This document shows, piece after piece, positions 52,018 to 64,000 of a DNA stretch of 64,000 bases (position 1 is its first letter; every line of letters starts with the position of its first letter). This stretch comes from Amanita rubescens (lineage: Eukaryota > Basidiomycota > Agaricomycetes > Agaricales > Amanitaceae). The DNA is taken from the NCBI GenBank assembly GCA_015039365.1, contig WION01000078.1:62001-126000 (forward strand). Reading direction: 5' to 3'. Under the pieces are notes generated by a model. The model saw only the letters and a list, made by a program, of their open reading frames with translations. It searched no databases and was not told the DNA's origin. The position numbers were made by a program, and so were the translations under genes.

Positions 52018-55000
52018 TTAAATCATTTTGGTAACTTGCTTGTACAGGAATGCAACCAATTCACCATGATCCAAGGGCATAGACTCAGAAGTAATGCAAT
52101 CCTTCAATTTTTGCACATATTCTGAGTGGCTCTTGAATTGGTCCAAGGCCTCCATCACTGATTTTATAAATGGCTTGTTTATCCAAAATGATAGCTTGGC
52201 AATGATTACAGTTGCTTGAGCCTATTAGCATTATAATATGGTGAATGAGGTGGTATAGACTACCAGCTAAGACTTGGCAGGTGGCAGGCTTGTTGGCACA
52301 GAAATCAAAAGTTATTTAACATAAGGTAAAAATTCAGCTCATACAGTTATTGAAAATGTTTCTGATTTTGGATCTCCAAACAAGGAGAAAAGTTCAGGCT
52401 GACAATGAGATAGGAAGTTTTCAATGTATCATTGGACTTACACACTACATCAATCAATGTCAAGATTGGTAATGTCTCCCACCAACAGTTACTTACCTGT
52501 AAAGTCATAATGGTCACAAGGGTCAGATGCAAAGCATTAAAATGGTGTCTCACAATCTAAGACAAAGTGGGATCAGACAAGGTGTTAAAGGTGCAGGGCT
52601 GTGTTCTCACTGTCTAACATCCATAAAATGATTGTGATGCAATGGGAGATCAGATGAACAATGTCACACACTTTCTAAGGATCAACCAAAATTGTGAGCT
52701 GCCTTTCAACAATATTCAATGAAACTTACTTTCTGTTGTTGATAAATGGAAATACTTCCAGAAGTTGTGCAGTTCCACTCACTGCCTGCCATGGGTCATA
52801 GAAATGTTTTGGCATTACATTCAGAAAATGGTAATGTCACTCACTACCTGGGAAAAAGTGTGTTGGCATTGCTTTTCAGAGAGATGTGGAAATATTACTT
52901 ACTTTCTGTTTGTCATAAGGAGGGTTGTGAAGAGGCTACTTTTCAGAGCAATATCACTCACTTGCTGTTAGTCATAGGATAAAATGTGATGAGACAGCTT
53001 CATATTGAAGAGGTGAAATGTCACTCACTACCTGTTGGTCACAAAATAAGTTGAAATAACCTCTCAGAAAGCAGATATTATCACACTTTCTATTCATCAT
53101 GTGAGCAGACATGATCAGATGACCTCTTAGAAAAATGTGTAATGACACCCACATGCTGTTGGTTACAAAAGATGTGATGTTTTAATTTTCAGGCAAATAT
53201 CTAATGAAGTGACCCACTGCCTGTTGCCCATGCATGAATGAGCCTTTTAGACAATGTGCAATGCCACTCACAAGCTGTTTATCATAAGAGCATTGACTAC
53301 TTTCAGAAAAGTGTGCAGTATCACTCACTTCCTGCTCATGGGAAATGCAAGGAGATACATAGGTGTTGCCAGTTCAAGATGTCACTCACTATCTATTTGT
53401 GGTAAAGTTGAATGTATAATTCCAAAAAAATTATGTAACATCACTCACATACTATTGACCACAAGGAAAGGATATAATGATATTGACTTCAGAAACACTG
53501 TGCAATGATACTCACTTCCTGTTGGTCATAAGAGAAGATGTGATAAAACAGCATTTCAGAAAACATTTCAATGACCTCACATCCTGTTAATTAATTATGG
53601 GGGATGGTATTACTATGTTGTGGGGTCTCAGAGAAGCATTCCATGAGACTCACATCCTGTTTATTGAAATTCATATGTGACTGTTTCAGAAAAATGTGCT
53701 AAGTTGCTCACATTCTGTTAATTAGGGGGAAATGTGAAGAGATGGCTTGACAGAAAATTTGCATTGTCACTCACTACCTGTTCATTATAAAACAGGTGTG
53801 GTGAGACATTCTGTCAGAAAGCTACGCACTTTCTGTTGATTACAGAGGAATATGACATGATGTACCTTGTTTGAATAAATATGCAATATTACTCACATGC
53901 TATTGGGTCATGGGGGAACGGATGTGATAAGAGAGACTTTCAAAAATGTGCTACACAATGTTACTCACATACTGATGGTCACACCAGAAGATGGAATGAA
54001 GCATCATTGTTGAAAAAAAGTATATTTTCACCCACCTCCTATTGGTTGCACAAGAATATCAGATATTTCAAGGAAATGCCCAAGGTCACTTACTTGCTGT
54101 TAATCATAGGACACATTGATCAGATTATTTTGCCAATCAGTACACATTGTTACTAACTCGCTGTTTGTCATAATAAAGGGTAATGCAACTGTAGTCCTGA
54201 AAAATTGAAGCAATACTCACATCCTGTTGATCACAGGTAAAAAAGAATGAGACTTAGTAGTGTATGCACCCACCCACTGTTGGTTATAGTTGAGACTGCA
54301 TTTCAGAAATGTATAATGATCCTCACCGCCTATTAGAACAAAGTGTGAAGAAATTGGCCCTCAGGAATACATATGTATATCACTCACTCCCTGTTCAAGG
54401 ACATATCAAAAATATGAAGAGACTGTCTTTCAGAGAACTGTGGGGCTTCACTTACATACTGTTCATTGGATGGCACATTGAAGCCAATAACAAGACAGAG
54501 AAGGATCTGACTCACAGTCTATTGCTCAAATTGGCACATATGGCAAAGGAATATGCATTATCACTCACTAGCTATAGGTCATTGAAAATCAATATGATCA
54601 GAATAGTGGAGAATATGGTAGTGTCACTTGCTTCCTTTAAATTATTCAATCATCATCATCATGAAATTGTTAGTAAAATGAATGAACTTGCTTTTCGCTT
54701 ATCTATCTATACAAGTGTGAAGAGATGAGACAATTACTGTCTTGGAGGCAATAATGGAAGGCTACTTACATCCTGTTTGCTGTACAATGAGATGTCATGC
54801 ATCAATACAGCATCAACTCACTTCCTACAGTATGATGCAATGAGGTGGTCATGCAGAAGCAATAAAGTTTAGCTTACAAACTGTACACAATTAAATGTAA
54901 CTGTCAATTTCCTTGAAATAAACATTCTCACAAACTGTTACTCATGTGTAAGATTATTTGTTTGAACAAGAGCTGTTTTACTTACTTCCTATTAATCATG

Positions 55001-57327
55001 TTGCAAGTTGAAGCAAATTACTTGAAAGGAACTTTAAAATAGCACACCCTCTGCAGGTCATGGGAATATGATGAGTTATGCCACTCTAAAAGAATGACTG
55101 GTGTTACTAACTTCCTATGGAATGGGAAATGGGATCTGTTGAGTCTGGCTGTCCAGGAGGTGCAATGTCACTGACTCTCTGTTGGCCTCAGAATCAGATA
55201 CATATTATGAGATTGCCCTGTAAAACAAATGTCACCCACATCCTATTGGTTGCAAGATGAGGATCATGTGGCATGCATGAAGAAATTAATGTTTTCACTT
55301 ACTGCCTGTTATACCATAAAATATATATATTTAAAGATGGCAATGTCACTGACTTGCTGTTGTTCATGTGATGACAACTTTAGAGGGAGATGGTTGCACA
55401 AATAAAATAGTGTCACCAACTTTCTGTTGTTCATTTGATCAGGTCACACAAGAGACACACACATCTGCAATGACACATACTTTCTGCAAGCAGAAGGATG
55501 TGGTTTCAAATGAATGAAAACAGAAAAAATAAATTGTGCTGCTCACTGCCTGTTGATTTTACAATTGAGTGTGGTAGGACTGCTTACAAAGCAGCTTAAC
55601 TTACTTCCTGTTTGTCATACAATGAAGGCTAAGATGGTGCCATAAGTTTTGGAATGTCACCTACTGCCTGTTGATCAAGTTAGAGACTTGTTGAATAACA
55701 GAGCATATCATCATCACTCACAAACTGTTGGGTATGAGAAAAGATCTTATTTATGCTGGTTCAATGCTACCTACCCACTTCATCCATGTCATTAGCTCTT
55801 GTTACAAAAGACATGATGATATGTATGTAGCTCACTGTCACTTCATTCAAGGATTTCTGGAGCACAGGTAACCAGATTGTCATGAAAGGGGATTAAGATT
55901 TACTTACAAACTGTTTCATTTGCTTATTGAAGGTAGTGGTCATCTTACATAAAGGACACTGACCCTTTTGTTCACCTGTTCTCAGGTAAGTTTTCACTAT
56001 ATTTTGTCACTGTTTGGAAATAGATGCACACCCAAAAATGAGGAAACTTAGTGAGAACTGTAAGAACAACATATCTCCAGAAGAATTCAGAATCCACAAC
56101 ATGTCTGAGAATGGTAAATATTTGAAAGTGATATTATGGATGTCATCCTTACTGAAGTGCAGATTTAACACAGAGGTTCAGATTATTCATCTGTGTTGAA
56201 ACAAACAGCTGCTGTATGCCAATGTCATCAATTGCATCAGCAGTTGTCTCAGTCAATTCAGGACAGTTCTTCTCTGATAAATCCATGTCTGTTGAACAAC
56301 ATTATCTCTATTTTTCAGGAGTCAATTTTGTCATTGTTACCTTCCAATTGCACATATCCCTTAGGAGGATATTGGGTATTCAAGACTTTGGGGAGATAAA
56401 TGGTCCGAAAAGTGGCTTCAGCATTCTCTCTAGCTTTGTCCCACTTATGTTCATCCACATCAGGCAAGTCAACATATTCCTTGATTATTTGCCCATCAAA
56501 TTTGGTGAATACAACCACCAAAGGAACTGTAAAAGTGCAAATTATCAGTCAGCACATGACTTACAAAGAAGGTGTATGAGGAAAGCCAAGACATAGCTTA
56601 TCATCAGGGATGTATAACTTACCTTTGCCTGTCCCTTTACTAAAGAACTCAAGCTCTGTGGGCAGAATAGGACGAGGACTGTCCATAGGTATGCAATACC
56701 TATACAAGAAATTTATTCAGTCATTTTTGTAAAGCCAAAGTGAGATACCAAATTGCATGCAACTGATTTTTTAGGTCAGTTTCTGCAGCCCTCTTTTCAA
56801 TAAAATTCCAAGCAATCTCCAATTCCTCAATTGCACCAGCTTCAAAACCTTGAGAGTCATGGAAGATAAAGTTGCTTCCATCATATGTAATTTGATGCAC
56901 AATGTCATGCATGCCTCTCTGCCATTGTCACATATGCAAAGTACAATTATGCATAATTATCTGACTTGCCTCAGGTGATGGTATTAAATGGGTCTCAGAA
57001 GGCAGCAACTGTTCACCTATGTACAAGGAGCTAAGTGATAATTATAAAACATGGGATTGACCTCTGCTTACCATTCTCGTCATATATGACAGGCTTTGTG
57101 CCCTTGGCTACTTGACAAACCTTCTCTAAGATGGTTGTCTTGCCTGCATTAGCCCTCCCTATGACAAGGATACGAAAATGTGGGCACTTGTATCGTTCCC
57201 GAAGCCATAAAATTTCTGGATCTGGATCTGATATTCACAGGTCATACATATATATGTCAGTGGTGCAGCTGGTGCCAAGATGCTTTCACTTACCAAATGA
57301 AGATGAGGCTTTAGCAGTATTTTTCAT
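52018..57327 (-). CDS. G-domain GTPase with 53 single-codon microexons (copy 3, diverged, inverted)
   Basis: Starts at ATG 57327 (MKNTAKASSSFD; exon 1 to 57294), then P-loop exon (FRILVIGRANAGKTT, about 57231-57074), HDSQGFEAGA exon, YCIPMDSPRPILP exon, VFTKFDGQII exon and LFVSTQMNNLNLC exon. The array is 55777-52557, then exons beginning IVR and PELFSLFGDP, ATCQVLA, and the last exon (LSFWINKPF), ending TAA at 52020-52018. Introns are strongly diverged from copies 1 and 2, but the array still has 53 triplets without a stop, 27 identical in residue to copy 1 and 30 to copy 2. Two GC donors occur (exon 3, 56969; unit 20, 54631). The exon matching copy 1 30709-30782 does not read through cleanly here (TAA and a 1-nt excess near 55895), so this copy may be damaged or spliced differently there. 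Confidence 0.75.
52557..55777 (-). repeat. Microexon array, copy 3: 53 units, minus strand
   Basis: First triplet TGG at 55777-55775, second TTT at 55724-55722, last ACA just before the exon starting ATT at 52556. Every unit shows AG-NNN-GT except unit 20 (AAAG-GAA-GCAAGT, triplet 54634-54632). Relative to copy 1 there are conservative replacements (D4E, K11R, Y15F, N27D) and synonymous third-base changes (units 12, 13, 25, 30). Conserved blocks are A-x-A-K-K-Q-A-D, E-R-E-(Y/F)-F-E at 12-17, Y-G-A-W at 23-26 and E-L-A at 41-43. Confidence 0.88.
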
Positions 57328-57589
57328 TGCCGGTGTTCTGTGTTACAATACTGGTGGTACTATGAATTATGTGCTACTAGGGGGAATTTGGTCACAGAAG
57401 CTCTTAAAGTGTCACAGTAGAATTGAATGCAAATTCTAGTGTGACTGTGTGAGACAATTATAGTGCATCCAGTTTAATACTGCTAGGTCAGCGCTTACAT
57501 GAGGCAGACTGCAGTTCGGCGGATTGATCGGTCCAGACAGTGGGTCAGATGCAAGCAAAGATCAGCAGTTTGAGAGCTGGTGGGTGCAC

Positions 57590-58260
57590 TAGAGCATCGG
57601 GTTCCAAGGTTAATGCATTTGTCAGCGTGGCTGGATTGGTACTTACATGAAGTGCAGATGGTAACCAGGTTTAAAGGACCGATCAGTTGCCAATATCGTG
57701 CTGAGTCGACCGTGACTCTTTCGTGCGATGATCTGGCCGTAACTTCAGGTGGCAGCGAAGGGAGAGAGGATTCGTAGTGCGGGGGACGATTTTCAGGACT
57801 TTGCACGCGGTAGGGTAACGTTCCAAGCAGAGTAGCCAAATCGTACGCAATTGGACACTCTGTCGAGTCGGAGATTCAACGGATCTGTCAGACCAGGACC
57901 TGTGGAGCCGCACTGAATCGAGCGGAGACCAATTTTTGGCTCCCAGCTGGAGCCGTGTGAGTTGGACTCGTTAGTAATAGTACTATATCCCTCAGCTCTT
58001 TTTGCCTCCACAATTGCCAGGATGCCCGGGCGAACGTCGACTTAGTCCGATGCAACCGGCGAAGAGCACTAAGCAAATAAAATCCTCATATGGGGGTCAG
58101 GCTACCTTAGACTCAACGTCCGTACTACTCCCGTGCGTTATTACCCATCTGTTTTCCCGCCATTGCCAACATGCTGAGGCAAAACCAGATCTATTAGCTT
58201 GAAGCTCCGACCACACCCAATACCCGGGGCGCAAAGCTCCTCTGTGTCGGGAGAGCTTAG
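57590..58260 (+). repeat. Diverged direct repeat right of GTPase copy 3, partner 49780-50520
   Basis: See partner. No gene is recognised from 57330 to 58514 apart from this repeat. Confidence 0.6.
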
Positions 58261-58514
58261 CATTTACTCCCATGATGAGCGCGGTGACAACGAGAGTATA
58301 TCAGCCGCCCGATGACTTTCTTCCTATAGTTTTCGTATCTGCATTCGCAATCATTGGCCTACCCAATTTGTTTCCTCTTCACTATCCGTATCAATTCAAA
58401 AATCGTACATGATTATTGGAGGCTGGTTCGGACCGAAAATAACTTTGAATCGCTGACTAAGCTCCGCTATTCAAGCTTCAAACTCGAAGTTCGTCTGCCA
58501 GCACAACACCACCC

Positions 58515-60570
58515 ATGGCTAACCTCACCCATTTACAGAACGAATTGAGTCAGAATAATGACCGCATGTCGGTCGTTACGCAGTATGGACCAATTACTGG
58601 AGGACGAACTTCCAACGGAGTTGTGGTTTTTCTAGGTGATCTTTCGACGTCCTTACTGATTCGGCACGATTGTAACAAGAGACGTCAACAGAGATACCCT
58701 ATGCTCTTCCTCCCAAGCGGTTCACGGACCCCGAACCCTTGCCCCCTAGCCATCGATACGAGGACAGAGAATACATCAAGGAAATATCATGTACGATTAT
58801 ATCGACTCTACTGTATAATCAATAATAATCGTTCCATTAAGATGCCGCTCAGCCAAATAACGATGGGCAAGCCGCACGTACGTCGAAATTGATTAGATTT
58901 TGGGACATTTGATCGAGCCGTGTAGGCGTACCTTACGAACACAGGGTCGGACTTGGACAACCTACGGAGAACCCGTATGTTACTAAGAATTGGCGTCCAA
59001 CAATTTGACTAATTCAATTCTTTCAAGTCTATTTCTCAATATCTTCGTGCCGCCATCTTTTCCTACCCAGAAGAAGTTCCCTGTGAAGGTGTACTTCCAT
59101 GGGGGGTAAGCAGTATCCTATCGCAAGCAGGAGTTACGACGTAACGCGACGTGATCAGATTTCTTCAATTTGGTTCTCCGCATGCGCTGTCGGCTCAAGC
59201 GCAATATATCTCTGCCGAGAGATCCGAAATATGGGTCAACATCGGCTACCGGCTCTCCGCATTTGGGTTCCTTGCTTGCGATAAGCCGCGACTAAGTGGA
59301 AATTATGGTTTCAAAGATCAATCGCTCGCGCTGCAATGGATCAAGTCAAACATCGAATCGTTCGGAGGTGCGTTTGTCCGGCGGTGTGCCATAGATGCGA
59401 TTTAAGTTGAAATTTATTGTCGCAGGGGATCCCGATGACATCCAGCTCCAAGGCCTTTCGGCAGGTAAGACTTCCTAATGTCAGTCACCCCTCTACTCAG
59501 ACCCTTTTTCGTTTAGGTTCCCACTCGATCCACCAACAACTGCATAGAGTGTCTTGCCTACCCGAAGGGCAATATGCCCCGTTTCAATCAGCTATACTTC
59601 AATCCAATGCTATTCTGTACGTGGATGTCCATTCATGACATCTTCATCGTTGATAAGATAATTAGATCAGACCCCAAGACCCCCCAAGAATTGAGGCCGC
59701 AATTCCGCGCGTTCTGCCAGGCATTGAAGTTAAACCCGGATTCACCAGATATTCTGGATACCTTGAGAGATCCTGTCAAGGTCCCTTGGACGGAGATCAC
59801 GAAGGTCATCGAAACCGATGTATTGGGAGTCCAGTATGGAACCTTCCGAGCCTGTTTATCAGACGATTGGATACATACATCTCCGGGCCCCATGGAAAGG
59901 CAACGTAACGGCGATTTCGCTCGTGGTTTACGGGCGCGAGGAGTACAGTGCATCGTGGTCGGCGATGTCGTTGACGAATGGTATATCTATTCGCTTTCGC
60001 ACCCGATATCCTCCCCGCGTGATATTATACCGAATTTGAAGAGACATTTCTCCGACGCCATCATCGAGAGGCTCACACGATGCTTCAAATCGTTACCTGA
60101 CGACGCGAGCCAGGAAGAAGCGAAGGAGCTGTTTGGCAGGATCTTGAGCAGCGCGCTGGTCCATATTCCAGCGCGGTTATTGCACAGAGATCTGTTAGCA
60201 GCAGGTTTCCCGGCCATGAGATACCTAATCGAGTGGACACCCGAGCAACTCCGCCCTGATGGTACGCTCGATTACGTCTTTTATTTTCAAAGCTGCATAG
60301 AACTCATCTATGAATATAGGTTACGTGACACATACCACGGACAGGGCTATTTGGTCATTATTGACACCACTCATGACTTCCGATCAGGTCGATGTCGCCC
60401 GGAATTGGTTGAAATCAGTGCAGGCTGAAGCCGCAGCATTGAGGGTGCAGAATCCGCCTATTAGACGGAATCCTGATGCTGTATTGAAGTTGGCGAAGGA
60501 CAAGAGCATCGAATGGTCTATAGACAAAAACTACAATCAGCTCCTCAGTAAGTATTCCGAAGAGGGATGA
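58515..60570 (+). CDS. Type-B carboxylesterase/lipase (paralogue A)
   Basis: Ten exons: 58515-58635, 58692-58790, 58842-58877, 58926-58974, 59028-59105, 59159-59367, 59426-59464, 59517-59616, 59666-60261, 60320-60570; 525 codons, all junctions in phase. Alpha/beta-hydrolase of the COesterase family, hydrolysing carboxylic esters: oxyanion-hole VYFHGG near residue 125, nucleophile elbow GLSAG near 206-210, acidic residue in VVDEW near 344, His in YVTHTTD near 446. Typical family blocks YALPPKRF, AQPNNDGQA, VGLGQPTENPLFLNIFVPP and NIGYRLSAFGF are present. GLSAG replaces the common GHSAG or GESAG. No signal peptide is evident, so it is probably intracellular. Paralogue B lies 1.7 kb downstream in the same orientation. 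Confidence 0.93.
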
Positions 60571-60959
60571 GAGAACACATGATACCGAGTCTGGGTAACC
60601 TGTAATTTCATATCAGTACCAGTTCAGCTGTACCTTGTTCTGTAATGAAAGACCGCAGCCAGTGAGCTTACTGAGAGGCCAACGATAAAGGCAACGGCTC
60701 CTTGTGGCGCTACGCCTGTGGAGTGTATTTTACCCTATTTTCCATTATATTTGTCTGTTTGGCTAAAGGGTTGCCGCTTGCCATGACCAACGAAGGGCAT
60801 GTGGGCATAGTAATTGTCAGCCTCCGACGGATTCAACTTGTTGTAAAATGGCTGCCTTAGACTACAGTCTTGCATGCCGCGGAGTCTCTCAGGTGTTGAA
60901 GGTAGTACCCTACCAATCTACACTCAATTGCGTTCAAGTTACTGACATTGGATCATGAC
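60571..60959. other. Spacer between esterase A and the 7TM gene
   Basis: No recognised element; the 5' exon or exons of the 7TM gene may lie here. Confidence 0.4.
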
Positions 60960-62032
60960 CAGTTACCTCTCTTGTGTGTTCGTCACTTGCAATATGCTCG
61001 ACTTTAATCCGCTTGGCGCTGCGCATGGGAAGACTATGGGCTGACGATGTGTGCTATTCGGCGTCAAAGTATCCAGATTAACTTGATTGACCGCGTCTTT
61101 AGGCATCAGCAACCTTCTCTATGCTATCCTTGGTTATCCAACTCTCCGCCGTGTTCTTGCCGTCAGGTAAATAGAGATCGCGTCATACTCCTATTACGCC
61201 CGCTAATTCTTTTTTACATCATAGAGTCGATCCGGGCAAGACTAGGAGTTGCTAGATACTACCTGATGGCGATCACGTTCTATCTTACTATATGGTACGA
61301 ATTTTCTATCTGCTTCTGGATAATTGGTTACCGATTATTGAAAGGTCAGCCCGGTTATCACTGCTCTTTTCCATTATTCGGATCGATCCCAACCCGATAA
61401 GACGAAAGTTTCTGATCTTCAATGCCTATATTTTCGCTCTCGTCTGCGTGCTTCTCGTTGCGCAAATTTTCTGGATCTGCGAGCCTCAACGAAAGTGGAA
61501 GTCACTCAAACCTCCGCAATGCCACGTTGGCCTTCAAGTTGCTCTACTTCAGTTAGTTAGTATGTGCTCATTTACCTATGTTCTTCGCTTGTATATAATA
61601 CCTATCCCTAGCTGATGTCCTTGCCGATCTGACGTTGCTCATAACGCCAATATGCCTTTTCCGGAACATTCGTGACAAGTGGCTGCGCTACCGGTTGGTA
61701 GCAATATTCTCTACGTGCATGGTAACAACGATCGTCTCGCTTGTGCATGCCCTTTATATCCTGACCGCCGGTGGCCCAAGACTTGTAATAGCTGCCATAG
61801 TCGAGGTTAGTTCGTGTCAACCAGTTTTGAACGACGAGATGACATTCAATTCTGACAGAACTGCACTTCTCTGATTGTCTGCAATGTACCAGTCATTGCG
61901 TCAGCCGCAATCCATCTTGGAGACAATTACTCGGCGCGTAAAGGTCCTCGGTGCCTGGAGAGCGTAACTTTTACTTCGTGCCCAGCCTCTCAGTCAAGTG
62001 ATACTGAGCACGATGCACCAAGTATATATTAG
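60960..62032 (+). CDS. Fungal rhodopsin-like 7TM membrane protein (start uncertain)
   Basis: Pieces in order with short introns: IRLAL RMGRLWADDVC (about 61005-61050); ISNLLYAILGYPTLRRVLA (from about 61107); SIRARLGVARYYLMAITFYLTIW (to about 61291); ARLSLLFSIIRIDPNPIRRKF through ICEPQRKWKSLKPPQCHVGL; ADVLADLTLLITPICLFRNIRDKWLRYR; LVAIFSTCMVTTIVSLVHAL; VIAAIVE; final exon NCTSLIVCNVPVIASAAIHLGD ending at 62032. This series of hydrophobic helices with a W-x-DD motif early and CH-x-GLQ before TM5 is the fungal rhodopsin-like integral membrane family, function unknown. The N-terminus and first splice borders are not fixed. A relic of the same gene is at 50740-50990. Confidence 0.65.
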
Positions 62033-62228
62033 GTACTCAATGACCTTTTCCCGCATACTTTGTGCCTTCACAGTATCCCATGTCAATGCCCTGCGCCCAA
62101 TAAAGTTTATTCGCTTCCATTGCTGATCGTTATTGGAGTGAAGCCCGGTAACTATTTGGAAAGCCGAAATTAAAGCGACCCGTGACTATGATCCTCTTTC
62201 GTCTGGCACAACTGACACGCCCCCACGC

Positions 62229-64000
62229 ATGGCTTATCTCACTCATTTACAGAACGAACTGAGTCAGAATAGTAACCGTGTTTCGGTCGCTACGCGTTAT
62301 GGATCAGTTATCGGAGGGCGAACTTCAAACGGTGCCGCGGTATTTCTAGGTAAGGCTCTTTCGATGGAATATTTTGGTGCGATCATGACAACTTGAAACA
62401 CCGATAGAGATACCGTATGCTCTGCCGCCCAAGCGCTTTACGGATCCTGAACCTCTGCCTCCCGATCATCGATATGAGGAGAGAGAATATGTCAAAGAAA
62501 CATTTTGTGGGTTGAATTGATTTCGATCTACGATCAATGTGATGACCAGTTCCGACGCAGATGCCGCTCAGCCGGATTGTGATAGGCAAGCAACAAGTGT
62601 GTCGCAATTAGCCTTGAATATATTCGCGATCTCTGATCAGATCGTGCAGGCGTACCTTACGAGCATAGGGTTGGGCTCGGACAACCCACGGAAAATCCGT
62701 AAGTCGCAAAGAATAGGCATCCAGCAACTGGACTGATCCATTTTTCAAGTCTATTTCTCAATGTCTTCATCCCGCCGTCTTTCCCTACTCAGAACAAGTT
62801 TCCCGTAAAAGTTTATTTCCACCAAGGGTAAGCGTCTCCTTGTTGCCATCGGAGGTTATCGTAATATGCGATGCCATCAGATTCCTTCAATATGGTTCTC
62901 CGCATGCTCTGTCCGCTCAAGCGCAGTATGTCTGCGCAGAGATGTCTGAAGTGTGGGTCAATATCGGCTATCGACTCTCTGCATTCGGATTTCTTGCGTC
63001 TCATAAGCCAAAATTGAACGGAAATTATGGATTTAAGGATCAATGGCTTGCACTGAAATGGATCAAGGCGAACATCGAATCGTTCGGAGGTGGGTTCCCT
63101 CTGGCAATTCGATAGACATGGGTACCAGTTTATTATCGCAGGGGATCCTGATAACATACAAATCCAAGGCCATTCTGCAGGTAAGAATCTCGAGTATCAA
63201 GTACCTTTATTATACTAATTCTTTTTGCGATTAAGGCTCTTTTTGCGATTTAGGCTCTCACTCGATCCACCAACAACTGCATAGAGCATCTTGCCTACCT
63301 GATGGGGATTATGCGCCATTTCAATGCGCCATACTTCAATCTAATGCCATGCTGTGAGCGTTTCTCTATTTCGTTACCGTTTCATCGCTAATCGAATGAT
63401 TAGGTCGGATCCGAAGATCCCAGAGGAACTGCAGCCGCAATTCGACGCGTTTTGCAAAGCATTGAAATTAAACCCGGAATCACCGGATATTCTGGATACC
63501 TTGAGGGACCCTGTTAAAGTTCCATGGATGGAAATTACGAAGGTTATCGAAACCGAGGCATTGGGAGTTGAACATGGAATCTTCCGCGCGTGTTTATCAG
63601 ACGATTGGATACAGACGGAACCAGGGCCAATGGAAAGGCAACGCAACGGGCAATTCGCTCGTGGCTTGCGGGAGCGGGGAGTTCAGAGCATCGTGGTCGG
63701 TGAAGTGTCGGACGAATGGTACAATTATTCATTTTCGCACTCGATATCTTCTCCTCAAGATGTTGGACCAACTTTGAGGAGATATTTCCCCGACTCCGTT
63801 TCCAACAAGCTCATAAGATGCTTTGATGAAAGCAAGAATGAAGCAGAAGCGAAGATGCTGTTCGGTTCACTCTTGGCGTACGGGCTGGTCCATCTTCCAA
63901 TTCGGTTATTGCACAAAGACCTTTTGGCAGCGGACTTTCCCGTTATGAGATATCGCATCGAGTGGATACCCGAGCAACTCCATCCAGAGAAGGTGTTTGA
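62229..64000 (+). CDS. Type-B carboxylesterase/lipase (paralogue B, runs off the window)
   Basis: Same exon plan as paralogue A, with equal exon sizes: 62229-62349, 62408-62506, 62561-62596, 62650-62698, 62750-62827, 62881-63089, 63142-63180, 63254-63353, and 63404 onward to the edge. The nucleophile elbow is GHSAG (exon 7) and the acidic motif is VSDEWYNY. The oxyanion-hole motif reads YFHQG rather than YFHGG, a change at a glycine that normally supplies a backbone NH, so activity may be reduced. The catalytic His region lies beyond the window. The sequence is similar throughout to A, consistent with tandem duplication; the 7TM gene lies between. Confidence 0.9.

Overview
The window is nuclear DNA of a filamentous basidiomycete, most likely an agaricomycete mushroom-type fungus. 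The evidence is that genes are cut by many 45-70 bp GT-AG introns, there is no operon structure, and the families present (TOK-type K+ channel, HSF-type factor, INO80 subunit F, fungal rhodopsin-like 7TM protein, agaricomycete G-domain GTPases, chromodomain Ty3 elements) fit that group. The species cannot be named from the sequence. LAYOUT. (1) 1-17.8 kb is a nest of LTR retrotransposons: a minus-strand Ty1/copia gag end with an adjoining LTR, a 5'-truncated Ty3/chromovirus, a 3' copia fragment split by a young non-autonomous TRIM/LARD element with identical LTRs, and a nearly complete Ty3/chromovirus on the minus strand with TSDs, a polypurine tract and a self-priming type primer site. (2) 17.8-21.8 kb is AT-rich host DNA with a caspase-like pseudogene, a hairpin (inverted-repeat) element and a short dispersed repeat. 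(3) 21.9-25.8 kb holds a TOK-type two-pore K+ channel and an F-box-like protein, both on the minus strand. (4) 25.9-28.7 kb has no recognised gene. (5) 28.7-43.3 kb is a segmental duplication: two AT-rich copies of a G-domain GTPase gene with a dynamin pseudogene between them. (6) 43.5-48.4 kb holds convergent HSF-type and INO80F-like genes. (7) 48.4-58.3 kb holds dispersed duplicated pieces around a third, inverted and diverged copy of the GTPase gene. (8) 58.5-64 kb holds two paralogous type-B carboxylesterases (the second runs off the window) on either side of a fungal rhodopsin-like 7TM gene. MAIN DISCOVERY. Each of the three GTPase genes contains a run of 53 consecutive candidate exons that are exactly 3 nt (one codon) long. 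Each is bounded by a 3' splice site (mostly AACAG or ATAG) and a 5' splice site (mostly GTGAGT or GTAAGT), with a period of about 61 nt. In all three copies the count is the same (53), no triplet is a stop, and the spelled peptide is conserved although the introns have diverged. With conventional exons on both sides, copy 1 closes as a 67-exon, 486-codon frame. I know of no described gene like this; it is the item most worth a transcript check.
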